Assembly: GCF_000317285.1 (NCBI RefSeq)
Contig: NZ_AJLN01000048.1
Span: 1 to 33,530, forward strand
DNA length: 33,530 nt
Direction of reading: 5' to 3'
DNA from: Chlorogloeopsis fritschii PCC 6912
GTDB taxonomy: Bacteria; Cyanobacteriota; Cyanobacteriia; Cyanobacteriales; Nostocaceae
Both the position numbers and the translations under genes were made by a program. This document shows positions 18,301 to 26,424 of this stretch, one piece after another. Under the pieces are notes generated by a model, which was not told the DNA's origin, searched no databases, and saw only the letters and a program-made list of their open reading frames with translations. How positions within the stretch are numbered: the first letter of the stretch is position 1; every line of letters begins with the position of its first letter.

Positions 18301-20402
18301 ATCGGAGAGGAAAAACCCAGTATATCGGCACTACGCTGATTGGCATCGAGAATCAATCCATCCTGCCAGCGGGCGCGAAGAATACCAACTTGAGAATTTT
18401 CAAATAAATGGCGGTATTTTACTTCGCTCCGCTGCAAGGCTTCTTCTGCTTGTTTGCGTGCGGTTAAATCAATCGTTGCTCCTAACATCCGCTGGGGGTT
18501 TCCGATTTCGTCGTAGAGCACCCGCCCGTTTGTTAACAGCCACCGCACTGCTCCCGAAGGCTGAATGGCACGAAATTCTATTTGATAGGGAGTTTTCTGT
18601 TCGATTGCTGTTTGAATGGCATTGGTAACTAGCCCTCGATCCTCTGGATAGATTAATTCAGCAAAATCTTCAACTTGTCCATTAAAACTTTCACCAACTA
18701 AGCCATGAAACTCATAAATACGTTCTGACCAAACTATTTGATTATTAACTATATCCCAATCCCACACTCCTGCTTGACCGGCATCTAATGCTAATCGCAG
18801 CCGCTCTTCACTGCGTCGAAGTGCTTCCTCAACCCGTTTGCGATCGGTGGTATCGGTGCCAATGGAGAGGATTTCTATTAAATTTCCTTGTTCGTCCAAA
18901 ATTGGTTTATTTGCCCAAACAATCCACACCCGTTCCCCATTCTTGCGAATATTTTCATTCTCGTTGAAAAGATAATTTTCTGGATTCTGGCAAATATCTA
19001 CCATTAACGCTTGCAAATCGCGCCCAGAGGTTTCGGTTTCTGGAACAATTGTACCGACTACATTACGCCCAACAATTTCCTCGAAATCAAAGCCAAAAAA
19101 CCGTTGCCCGTAATTATTCAAAAAAGTAACATTGCCATGATTGTCCCAACGTAAAATAATGCAGTTGGCGGTTTCTACCACATCGCGATACTGTGCCTCA
19201 CTTGCTCGTAATGCTGCTTCTGCCTGTTTGCGATCGCTGATATCTCGCACTACTGCCAATATGTGCGGCTTACCATTGTAGGTACATATTGTCCCTTTAA
19301 CTTCTACGTCTATTAATGTTCCGTCTTTGCGGACATCAACTGCTTGCGCGTTAAATTCCTGTCCGGTTTTCATTGTCTCAAAAAATGCTTGCAAAACCGA
19401 ATGGAAGTCAGGATGAATGTAAGCAGATGGATGCAAAGCGATAAATTCTTCATAGGAGTAACCGTGCATCTGGCAAGCAGCAGGATTTACTTCTATAACT
19501 GTTTCTGTATCTATATCGCTAATAAACAACCCATCACGAATCGCTTCAAAAATACTGCGATATTGCAGTTCACTTTGTTGTAATGCTTCTTGGGTACGTT
19601 GGCGCTCGGTAATATCTCGAAAACTCCAAACACGCCCAATCACTTGGTTGCCTAGTCTCTGGGGATGAGAATAACGCTCAAATACTCGCCCGTCTTTTAA
19701 CTCTACTAAATCCAGAACTGTTTCTTCTGGATGCTGAAACACTATTTCTCTAACTTTAGCTACAAATCCTTCTGGATCTTTGGTTTGCTCTGCGATCAAG
19801 CGCAATCTTTCTTCTCCACGCCCAGGTAATAAAAGATACTCTGGCAACGACCACAACCCTATAACTTTCTGGTTGTAAACTGGCACATTTCCTTGCCAAT
19901 CAATCACAGCAATTCCATCTGCTGTCGATTCTAGAGTTGTACGCAGCATAGATGCAGACGCTTCTTTTTCCTGTACTGCACGTGTATATTCTGATTCCAA
20001 GCGTCTGGTTTGAGTAAGATCTCGAATCGTCAGTATGGCAATTTGCCCGGTTTGGGGTTGTGCTAGACAAGTTCCAGAAATTTGTAAGACAAGAAAGTCA
20101 TTGCCCTTTTGTAACTGATATTCTGTGACTTCATATACCCCGTCTAGCAACTGCGCATCGGGATAAGAGTCAGGAGCGATCGCAACTTTTGCTTGTAAGA
20201 GTGGCAATAAGTTCTGTAAAGAAGAATTGAGGATGCGATCGCGTGGTTGGTTAACTAGTAATTCAAAGCTAGAATTGCACCACTGTACGAGACGGTTTTC
20301 CCCAATCCAAACTACAGCATCAGTGATCGCATCCAGTGTTACCTGCATCGTGGTTAGGATTGCTTGTAATTGCTTAACTTGCAAGGTTTCTTCAGGACTC
20401 AT
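15327..20402 (-). CDS. Giant multi-PAS/GAF hybrid histidine kinase
   Basis: A 1691-aa soluble hybrid kinase. Visible order: six PAS/PAC units (about 10-780), one ending with ILTIRDLTQTRR and others with DISDRK-type linkers; two GAF domains (about 785-950 and 970-1120); HisKA with His1129 in LANMSHELRTPLN; HATPase from about 1195 (N box LLGNAVKFTQ, G1 VEDTGCGI, GTGLGLT); receiver from about 1475 (VVDDRK, MDMHMPVMSGYEA, RKPF); and a helical tail (about 1620-1691). Two segments do not belong to the folds: about 96 residues (about 1265-1361) between N box and G1, and about 24 residues (about 1525-1549) within the receiver. Both derive from repeats (see separate entries). The reading frame is intact throughout. 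It is a tandem paralog of the next kinase, with a 55-bp spacer to that gene's C-terminal part. The ligands are unknown. Confidence 0.92.
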   Translation of the reverse strand: MSPEETLQVKQLQAILTTMQVTLDAITDAVVWIGENRLVQWCNSSFELLVNQPRDRILNSSLQNLLPLLQAKVAIAPDSYPDAQLLDGVYEVTEYQLQKGNDFLVLQISGTCLAQPQTGQIAILTIRDLTQTRRLESEYTRAVQEKEASASMLRTTLESTADGIAVIDWQGNVPVYNQKVIGLWSLPEYLLLPGRGEERLRLIAEQTKDPEGFVAKVREIVFQHPEETVLDLVELKDGRVFERYSHPQRLGNQVIGRVWSFRDITERQRTQEALQQSELQYRSIFEAIRDGLFISDIDTETVIEVNPAACQMHGYSYEEFIALHPSAYIHPDFHSVLQAFFETMKTGQEFNAQAVDVRKDGTLIDVEVKGTICTYNGKPHILAVVRDISDRKQAEAALRASEAQYRDVVETANCIILRWDNHGNVTFLNNYGQRFFGFDFEEIVGRNVVGTIVPETETSGRDLQALMVDICQNPENYLFNENENIRKNGERVWIVWANKPILDEQGNLIEILSIGTDTTDRKRVEEALRRSEERLRLALDAGQAGVWDWDIVNNQIVWSERIYEFHGLVGESFNGQVEDFAELIYPEDRGLVTNAIQTAIEQKTPYQIEFRAIQPSGAVRWLLTNGRVLYDEIGNPQRMLGATIDLTARKQAEEALQRSEVKYRHLFENSQVGILRARWQDGLILDANQRSADILGFSSPIELIGKHFTTEFYVNLDDRTNLIAELEQYGEIRDFEVPVRRLDGSIAWMLLSSRLNLEESCIVSVFTDISDRKRREVALNLIVEGTAAKTGDEFFNSCVRYLAEVLQVRYALVTKFINSAKTKVRTLAVWRNGMLGENFEYDLQGTPCEYALQGQPCYYPQGVQSLFPNDADLVNLSAESYLGVPLMNSSGDILGHFAVIDVKPMESDPGRELILRIFAARAGAELERKQAQEALERRAEAESLLSSISRQFIDQDINTAINFTLGAIAQFLNTERCCIFEHSNDQNRVYLFHEWRATNLPSSNLAGGGPVVIFPRLVQIMNNSAFQISCVGELPPDAPERILLESQSIQSIVAVPMIHSHQVVGFICGDVVNFSKQWSQEDINFLNLVGELIAIARARHQAEEALRVAKDAAEAANRAKSAFLANMSHELRTPLNAILGFAQLMERDTALTINQRASLATINRSGEHLLNLINDVLEMSKIEAGRIILHPEPFDLYLLLQNLQEMFRVRSQTKQLFLEFEIAPDLPQYINTDEGKLRQVLINLLGNAVKFTQTGGVTLRATIGARGWGLGTRKRKRGVGDWGRVGENSSPHPRIFVPSFQSRQTTQRREPSEDQSLPPHRRPEGGFSQSGANTNGTRRGASGDFSLQAARSPIPNPQFLIFEVEDTGCGIAPEEIKNLFKPFVQTMSGIETHEGTGLGLTISRQFVNLMGGDIEVSSILGQGSTFRFGVQVTLADSGDVTPQFNNGRVLKIAPEQPNYRILVVDDRKENRDFIMQLLSSVGFEVEAAINGQEAVQRWQTWQPQLVFMDMHMPVMSGYEATREIRDREKGGAEEHRSRGAQEQRENLFASCARTVIIALTASAFEEQKATILAAGCDDLVRKPFREQVLFEKIAQHLGVRYLYAQQPEAMQAQENYPQASPEIQFSQLSAIMSAQWLAQLRQAALEVDGDRILQLVEQIPQTHSVLAEGMTDLVRRFCFDEILELTGNLQP
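15758..15828. repeat. CT-rich tract inserted in-frame in receiver domain
   Basis: Two perfect 16-bp tandem units (GCTCCTGTGCTCCTCT, 15776-15791 and 15792-15807) and a C6 run lie between the receiver segments YEATREIRDRE and CARTVIIALTASAF. Receivers of this family normally have only a few residues here. The encoded residues are low-complexity and charged (KGGAEEHRSRGAQEQREN). The paralog carries a different CT tract at the same place. Confidence 0.75.
16323..16610. repeat. Repeat-derived insertion inside HATPase domain (downstream kinase)
   Basis: About 288 bp separate codons for RATIG and FEVEDTGCGI, which are normally adjacent strands of the ATPase fold. The insert contains four 7-bp units (AGGAATT, GGGGATT, GGGGATT, GGGGAGC; 16324-16351), GC-rich REP-like palindromic pieces (about 16390-16480) and CT tracts (about 16535-16610). 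The encoded segment is rich in Arg, Gly, Pro and Ser. The reading frame is kept. Confidence 0.75.
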
Positions 20403-20457
20403 CAGCCACTCATCGCTTTAGAATAGATATCTTGTATCTTGTCTTGTTAGTTTCAGT

Positions 20458-20979
20458 TTATTTTTGCCATTTTTCAGTCATTTCTAGAATTTCATCAAAA
20501 CAGAAACGACGAACTAAATCAGTAATTCCCTCTGCCAAGACAGAATGAGTTTCGGGAATTTGCTCAACTAGTTGCTCAATGCGATCGCCATCAACTTCCA
20601 AAGCCGCTTGCCTCAATTGTGCTAACCATTGTGCAGACATGATTGTACTCAACTGAGAAAATTGTATCGACAGGCTTGCTTGTGGATAATTTTCCTGTGC
20701 TGGTTTCACTTCTGGTTGCTGCTGGGCATAAAGATAACGTACTCCCAAGTGTTGGGCGATTTTTTCAAAAAGTACCTGTTCTCGAAAAGGCTTGCGAATC
20801 AAATCATCACAACCTGCTGCCAAAATCGTTGCCTTTTGTTCCTCAAAAGCACTCGCTGTCAAAGCAATAATCACAGTACGAGCACAAGACGCGGGGAATT
20901 CTCTCCCTCTCTCCCCCTCTCCCTCTCCCCCCACTCCTCCTCTCCCTGTCTCGAATTTCTCTAGTTGCTTCATAGCCAT
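20458..20979 (-). pseudogene. Detached C-terminal receiver half and tail of the upstream giant kinase
   Basis: This frame encodes the second half of the receiver (ARTVIIALTASAFEEQ, AAGCDDLIRKPFREQ) and the helical tail (MSAQWLAQLRQAALEVDGDR), nearly identical to the intact paralog. It overlaps the 3' end of the long kinase frame by 137 nt and is in the +1 frame relative to it. Its apparent N-terminus is just the out-of-frame reading of the receiver codons (ATGGCTATGAAG), so it is not an independent gene start. The fragment lacks the phospho-acceptor Asp. Either the gene is frameshifted at the GA-rich tract, or some product is made by slippage. Sequencing error in the tract is also possible. 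Confidence 0.75.
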
Positions 20980-23900
20980 CCATCACAGGCATACGCATAT
21001 CCATGAATACAAGCTGCGGTTGCCATGTTTGCCATTTTTGTACCGCTTCTTGCCCATTGCCTGCGGCTTCAACTTCAAAACCAACGCTGTTTAATAATTG
21101 TAAAATTGGTTCGCGGTTCTCTTGGTGGTCATCTACGACTAAAATTCGGTAATGAGGCTGTTCTGGTGCTAATTCTAGGATGCGATCATTCGTTAGTTGA
21201 GTTGCGGTTGGTGATGGTTGTGTTGTTTGGACGTGAATATCAAAACTAAAAGTCGAACCTTGTCCAAGTTTGCTGTGAGCGCGAATTTCGCCACCCATGA
21301 GTCGAATAAATTGACGGCTGATGGTGAGTCCCAATCCAGTGCCCTCTCTAATTTGGATACCACTGCTTGTCTGCGTAAAAGGCTTGAAGAGATTTTTGAT
21401 TTCTTCTGGTGCGATGCCGCATCCTGTATCTTCTACCTCGAAAAATAGGGATTGGGGATCGGGGATCGGGGATTGGGCATTGCCCCTCTGCTCCTCTGCC
21501 CCCTCCGAAGTTCCAAGCCTCCTCCGGAGGAGCAACGCTTTCGGAGGAAGCCTCCGCACCCTGCGGGAAGCTGCAGAAGCGTCTACAGACTTCTCTGTGC
21601 TCCCCTGCTTTTCCCTAGTCCCTATTGTTGCACGCAGCGTTACTCCTCCTGTTTGTGTAAACTTGACAGCGTTACCCAAGAGATTGATCAGAACTTGGCG
21701 AAGTTTTCCTTCATCGGTATGAATGTAGCGCGGTAAGTCGGGGGCGATTTCAAATTTGAGGAATAATTGCTTGGCTTGTGCCCGGATTTGAAACATTTCT
21801 TGTAGTGTTCGCAACAGTCCAAATAAATCAAAGGATTCGGGGTTAAAAACTATTCGCCCTGCCTCGATTTTGGACATTTCTAGAACGTCGTCGATGAGGT
21901 TAAGTAAGTGTTCTCCACTACGGTTAATAGTAGCTAATGATTCACGTTGTTTGCTATTCAAAGCTGGATCTCGTTCCATGAGTTGGGCAAAACCAAGGAT
22001 GGCATTGAGCGGCGTGCGTAATTCATGGCTCATGTTGGCTAAGAATGCGCTTTTGGCTCGGTTTGCTGCCTCGGCTGCTTCTTTGGCAACTCGCAGTGCT
22101 TCTTCTGCTTGATGTCTTGCCCTACCGATCGCGATTAATTCGCCTACCAGTTTGAGGAAGTTAATTTCTTGTTGGCTCCAAATTTTACAGTTGTGAATTA
22201 CATCTGCACCAACAAATCCAACGACTTGATCGGAATGAATCATCGGCACTCCAACCATCGATTGGATGGACTGACTTTCAAACATCATTCTCTCTGGTGC
22301 ATCCGGTGGTAGTTCTGCTACACAGGAAATTTGACAAACTTTGCCGTGAGCAATTTCAGCCAGTCGAGGGAACATTGTCACAGCGCCTTCTGTTGCCATA
22401 CTATTTAATGGTTCAATATCAGCACCACACCATTCGTGGCTAAGATGAACGTGGCTGCGATCCTGGGAATACTCAAAGATACAACAGCGATCGGCACCAA
22501 TAAATTGAGCGATCGCCCCAAGTGTAAAATTAATGGCAGTATCTAAATCTTGATCAATGAAGTAGCGAGAAATGCTACTCAGTAAACTTTCGGCTTGAGC
22601 ACGACGCTCTAAGGCTGCTTCTGCTATCTTGCGTTCTGTAATGTCACGCGCACAAGTAATAATCAATGCATCACCGCTTGGTGTAACTACTTTTGAGACG
22701 TTACTACCTAACCACCGCCAACTTCCGTTTTTGTGTCTCGCTCGCACTTCTGTCGATTGATTTCCCCCAAGTTCTACAATTTTTTGCAGTGTGGAGAAAC
22801 TAATAGTGACATCGTCGGGATGAATAAAAGGGGCAAAAGATTTTTCTTCTAACTCTGCGACGCTATAGCCCATTATTCCTGTCATGTTTGGCGATACATA
22901 AGTGATTTTGCCCTCAAGCGTCATTAAAGAGATGATGTCACTGGCATTTTCAACCATGGTGCGAAACTTTAATTCACTCTTCTGGAGAGCTTGTTCTGCG
23001 CGTTTGCGCTCTAGTTCAGCACCGGCACGGGCAGCGAAAATTCTTAAAATCAATTCTCTACCCGGATCGTCTACCATTGGTTTGTTATCTATAACTGCCA
23101 AATGACCCAAGATTTTACCAGAGGCATTGATGAGGGGAACTCCCAAATAACTTTCAGCGCCGACAGTAACTAAATCTGCATCGCTGGGGAAAAGAGCTTG
23201 AACTCCTTGGGGATAATAACACAAATTGCCTTGTAAGACTTGCGCGCAAGGAGTGCCACAGATCTCATATTCAAAGTTTTCCTGGCTTTGTTTATCTAAC
23301 CAAACTGCTAAAGTGCGCGCTCTAGTTTTGGTTTCATCGATGCATTCTGTGACAATAGCATGGTGAACTTGTAGTATTTGAGCTAGATAACGGACACAGG
23401 AGCTAAAAAATTCATCGCCTGTTTTTGCTGCTGTACCTTCGACAATTAAACTTAAAGCTACCTCTCGCTGCTTGCGATCGCTAATATCTGTAGACATGAA
23501 GGTTGCAATCCAGCAATCAGCAGCTTCATCTCGCACAGAAGTTAATTTAAAGGAAATCCAACGTAAATTTCCATCCGGGTGTAAGTACCGATACTCTCCT
23601 TCACTAGTTCGCTCGGCAAAAATCTCATCAAAAACTTTTCGGTAGATAACTTCCAAGTCTTCAGGTACAATCCGCGAAACGAAAGGATGTTTGTCAGCTA
23701 TTAACTCTTCGGGAGCATATCCCCACATTTCTATGCTTCCAGCAGAGCAATATTCAAAATGCCATTCTCGATTGGCGTAAACTCGGAAACGACTGATAGC
23801 AGCAAGCGCACTATTAAGAATAGTGTTAAGTCTAGCTTCTGAGGCTTTTAAAGCTTCTTCTGCTTGCTTGCGACTGGTAATATCGCGGAATGTCCAAACT

Positions 23901-26236
23901 CTGCCGAGAATATTTTCTCCTAACTTTTGCGGACAAGAATAGCGTTCAAAGACTCTACCATCCTTAAGTTCTAATAAATCGTTAATATATGCTTCTGGAG
24001 TAGCATACAAGGCTTTAACTTTTTGCAGAAATACATTCGAGTCTTTGACTTGATTGGCAAGATAAAGTAATCGTTTGTCTAATTCTGGTTCTAAAATTAT
24101 TTCAGAGGGAATCGACCAAATTTCCAAAAATTTTTGATTGTAACTAATAATATTTCCAGCTTGGTCAATTGCCAAAATTCCATCTTGAATAGATTCAAAA
24201 GTAGCTTGTAAAAGTGACAAAGAAGTTTCTAATTCCTCACGGGCTTGTTTGCGTTCCGTTGCATCTGTTCCCACCGAGAGAATTTCTATTATGTTTCCGT
24301 GTTCATCTACAATTGGTTTATTAGCCCAGACAATCCATACTCGTTCGCCATTTTTGCGAATATTTTCATGTTCGTGGAGCAGATAATTTTCTGGATGCAG
24401 ACAAATATCATCAATTAAAGCGTGTAAGTTGCGCCCAGAAGAGTCTATTTCAGGCACAATTGTCTCAATCACATTACGTCCAATAATTTCGTCTAAATCA
24501 AAGCCAAAAAATCTTTGTCCATAGTCATTCAAAAATCTCACATTCCCATTGCCATCCCAACGCAAAATAATACAATTGGCTGTTTGCACTAAATCGCGAT
24601 ACTGAGCTTCGCTGACTCGGAGTGCTTCTTCCGCAAATTTGCGATCGCTTATATCTGTAGAAATAACCGTTGCAATCCAGTAGTCTGCAACTTCATCTCG
24701 TACAGAGGTAATAGTAAGAGAAATCCAACGCAAGTTGCCATCGGGATGGTTATAACGATACTCTCCCTGGTAAGTACGCCCTGCAAAAATGTCATCGTAG
24801 GCTTTTTCATAAATGCCTGCCAAATCTTCAGGCACAATGCGCGAGACAAAAGCAGTTTTGTCTGCTAATAACTCTTCGGGAGAATATCCCCAAAGCTGTA
24901 CGCTTTTCGGAGAGCAGTATTCAAAATCCCAGTCGCGATGGGCATAAACCCGAATTCGATAAATAGCAGCCAAGGCGCTATCGAGAATTGTGTTGAGTCT
25001 TGCTTCTGAGGCTTTGCGGGCTTCTTCTGCAATTTTGCGATCGCTGATATCAACAATCATAAAATCCAAGCAAGATTCTTCTTTGTTGGCGCGAGCAGAC
25101 ATTAGTCCCCAACGAATACCTCCATCGCAGTGACGTAATTGGATCTCAAAATTACGCACTTCACCATACTGTTCTATTTGAGTTAACAGCCAAGAGCGAT
25201 CGCTCGGATTGACATGAAATTCTGGTGCGTAACGCTTACCAATTAGATCGGCAATGCAACTATAGCCAATTATTTCTGCACAAGGTTGATTTATTTCCAA
25301 AAATAACCCATCTTCGAGACGAGTGCGCCCAATACCCACAAGAGAATTCTCGAAAATATTTCGGTACTTTTGTTCGCTACGGCGTAAAGCTTCTTCTGCA
25401 CGTTTGCGTAGACGCGTAGCCGCTTGCCCTGAGGCATCACTAATATCTCGCCCCAATGTCAGCAATCCCTTGCGTCTGCCATCTTGCTCAAACAAGGGGA
25501 TTTTAATCATATCAAAAATGCTCACCGTACCATCTGGTCGGGAAACAAATTCCTCTACTCGATACAGAGATCCCTTTTGCCAAGCTTGCTCATCCGTTTG
25601 GATGCAATTAAGTAAGGCATCGCGATAAAAGCTGCTGAATTCTGACAGTTCTATATCTGTTTTACCTTTATAATCAACACCTTGCAGTCCTAAAAATTCC
25701 AAGTTAGCCTGGTTCGATTCTAACCATCGTCCTGTACCGTCTTTAAAACAGATAATATCTGGCGAAGCATTAATCAGTGTCCGTAAATGCTCCTCGCTTT
25801 TTTGTAAAGATTGTTCTACTTGTTGAACGTGAGTACGCTCTTGCCTTGCTGGGGTGATATCTCTAATAACTATTACCGCAGATTTATCACTTAATCCCGC
25901 ACAATTTCCAGAGATTTGTAAAAGTAATGAATTATCTTTTTGTCTTAATTCATAATTTGTCGTTACGTAATTCCCTTTGTACATTTGCACATCGGGGTAT
26001 GCCTCAATAGCTACAGGTTGCCCTGATTGAAAAAGAGGTAATATTTCACTAAACCTAGAGCCGATGATTTGATTTTGGGTTTGGTTAATCAGGCGCTCAA
26101 AGCTTGAATTGCACCATTGTATCTGCTGCTCATCTCCTACCCATACTACAGCATCAGCGATCACCTCTAGCGCTAGTTGCATCTTGCCGAGGTTTGCCTG
26201 TAATTGCTCTATTTGCTCTAGCTGTTGGGCGCTCAC
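20843..26236 (-). CDS. Giant multi-PAS/GAF hybrid histidine kinase with truncated receiver
   Basis: About 1797 aa from GTG 26236, preceded by GAGGAG six nt upstream; the paralog's start aligns at this point. An ATG at 26341 would add 35 unmatched residues. Order: about seven PAS/PAC units with a GAF domain (LIVEGTAAKTGDEFF, GTPCAQVLQ) before the last PAS, a second GAF (SSISRYFIDQDLDTAINFTL), HisKA with His1404 in LANMSHELRTPLN, HATPase (NAVKFTQ, VEDTGCGI, GTGLGLT) and the first half of a receiver (VVDDHQ, MDMRMPVMDGYEA). Two PAS units (about 24655-25015 and 23480-23840) are near-duplicates starting ASEARLNTIL. After REIRDRE the frame runs through a GA-rich tract and ends early; the rest lies in the +1 frame. 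A 58-codon insert splits the HATPase and a 9-codon insert lies in a PAS linker. The kinase core looks intact. Confidence 0.88.
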   Translation of the reverse strand: MSAQQLEQIEQLQANLGKMQLALEVIADAVVWVGDEQQIQWCNSSFERLINQTQNQIIGSRFSEILPLFQSGQPVAIEAYPDVQMYKGNYVTTNYELRQKDNSLLLQISGNCAGLSDKSAVIVIRDITPARQERTHVQQVEQSLQKSEEHLRTLINASPDIICFKDGTGRWLESNQANLEFLGLQGVDYKGKTDIELSEFSSFYRDALLNCIQTDEQAWQKGSLYRVEEFVSRPDGTVSIFDMIKIPLFEQDGRRKGLLTLGRDISDASGQAATRLRKRAEEALRRSEQKYRNIFENSLVGIGRTRLEDGLFLEINQPCAEIIGYSCIADLIGKRYAPEFHVNPSDRSWLLTQIEQYGEVRNFEIQLRHCDGGIRWGLMSARANKEESCLDFMIVDISDRKIAEEARKASEARLNTILDSALAAIYRIRVYAHRDWDFEYCSPKSVQLWGYSPEELLADKTAFVSRIVPEDLAGIYEKAYDDIFAGRTYQGEYRYNHPDGNLRWISLTITSVRDEVADYWIATVISTDISDRKFAEEALRVSEAQYRDLVQTANCIILRWDGNGNVRFLNDYGQRFFGFDLDEIIGRNVIETIVPEIDSSGRNLHALIDDICLHPENYLLHEHENIRKNGERVWIVWANKPIVDEHGNIIEILSVGTDATERKQAREELETSLSLLQATFESIQDGILAIDQAGNIISYNQKFLEIWSIPSEIILEPELDKRLLYLANQVKDSNVFLQKVKALYATPEAYINDLLELKDGRVFERYSCPQKLGENILGRVWTFRDITSRKQAEEALKASEARLNTILNSALAAISRFRVYANREWHFEYCSAGSIEMWGYAPEELIADKHPFVSRIVPEDLEVIYRKVFDEIFAERTSEGEYRYLHPDGNLRWISFKLTSVRDEAADCWIATFMSTDISDRKQREVALSLIVEGTAAKTGDEFFSSCVRYLAQILQVHHAIVTECIDETKTRARTLAVWLDKQSQENFEYEICGTPCAQVLQGNLCYYPQGVQALFPSDADLVTVGAESYLGVPLINASGKILGHLAVIDNKPMVDDPGRELILRIFAARAGAELERKRAEQALQKSELKFRTMVENASDIISLMTLEGKITYVSPNMTGIMGYSVAELEEKSFAPFIHPDDVTISFSTLQKIVELGGNQSTEVRARHKNGSWRWLGSNVSKVVTPSGDALIITCARDITERKIAEAALERRAQAESLLSSISRYFIDQDLDTAINFTLGAIAQFIGADRCCIFEYSQDRSHVHLSHEWCGADIEPLNSMATEGAVTMFPRLAEIAHGKVCQISCVAELPPDAPERMMFESQSIQSMVGVPMIHSDQVVGFVGADVIHNCKIWSQQEINFLKLVGELIAIGRARHQAEEALRVAKEAAEAANRAKSAFLANMSHELRTPLNAILGFAQLMERDPALNSKQRESLATINRSGEHLLNLIDDVLEMSKIEAGRIVFNPESFDLFGLLRTLQEMFQIRAQAKQLFLKFEIAPDLPRYIHTDEGKLRQVLINLLGNAVKFTQTGGVTLRATIGTREKQGSTEKSVDASAASRRVRRLPPKALLLRRRLGTSEGAEEQRGNAQSPIPDPQSLFFEVEDTGCGIAPEEIKNLFKPFTQTSSGIQIREGTGLGLTISRQFIRLMGGEIRAHSKLGQGSTFSFDIHVQTTQPSPTATQLTNDRILELAPEQPHYRILVVDDHQENREPILQLLNSVGFEVEAAGNGQEAVQKWQTWQPQLVFMDMRMPVMDGYEATREIRDRERRSGGRGRGGERERIPRVLCSYCDYCFDSECF
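20884..20946. repeat. CT-rich tract at the frameshift in the receiver domain
   Basis: Between the sequences shared with the paralog (GACGC on one side and TCCCTGTCTCG on the other) there are 50 nt here and 61 nt in the intact paralog. The tract consists of CTCCC and CTCTC repeats with C5 and C6 runs. The length difference, 11 nt, is not a multiple of three, and removing one base would restore the receiver frame. It occupies the same site as the tract at 15758-15828. Confidence 0.8.
21446..21619. repeat. Repeat-derived insertion inside HATPase domain (upstream kinase)
   Basis: 174 bp (58 codons) separate RATIG from FEVEDTGCGI, the same point as in the paralog. It begins with five 7-bp units (AGGGATT, GGGGATC, GGGGATC, GGGGATT, GGGCATT; 21447-21481), followed by CTCTGC tracts and REP-like palindromes such as CCTCCGGAGG and AGGAAGCCTCCG with CCCTGCGGGAAG. 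The total is a multiple of three, so the frame survives. Confidence 0.78.
25409..25435. repeat. 27-bp REP-core insertion in a PAS linker
   Basis: The linker that normally reads DISDRKRAEEAL reads SD-ASGQAATRL-RKRAEEAL here. The extra 27 bp encode nine residues. Its DNA includes GTAGACGCGTAGCCGCTTGC (25408-25427), which resembles the REP pieces GTCTGTAGACGC and CCGCGTCTAC near 31488-31560. Confidence 0.65.
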
Positions 26237-26368
26237 CACCGACTCCTCATTCAATCCAAGACAGAACTTGCAACTTGGTATAAGAGATTGTAACGCCATT
26301 TTCTTGCTGAAGTAGTTAACTACAGCAAATCTATAGATCATCTATTTGATTGCTGAATTACTTTTGAC

Positions 26369-26410
26369 ATACTCCCCCGAATCCGCTATCGCGCTCATTC
26401 GGGGGATTCT
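26369..26410. mobile_element. Hairpin resembling an IS200/IS605-family end
   Basis: TCCCCCGAAT (26373-26382) pairs perfectly with ATTCGGGGGA (26397-26406) around a 14-nt loop. It is flanked by TTGACATAC on the left and TTCTAGAC on the right. A GC-rich hairpin with CATACTCCCC and GGGGATTCT edges is the form seen at ends of IS200/IS605 elements and their tnpB derivatives. No tnpA or tnpB frame is adjacent, so this is a solo end, a MITE-like remnant, or a look-alike hairpin. Confidence 0.5.
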
Positions 26411-26424
26411 AGACTTAAACAGCG

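Noticed and set aside
26237-26341. ATG 26341 as the start of the upstream giant kinase
   Set aside because: The added 35 residues have no counterpart in the paralog, while GTG 26236 has GAGGAG six nt upstream and aligns with the paralog's start.
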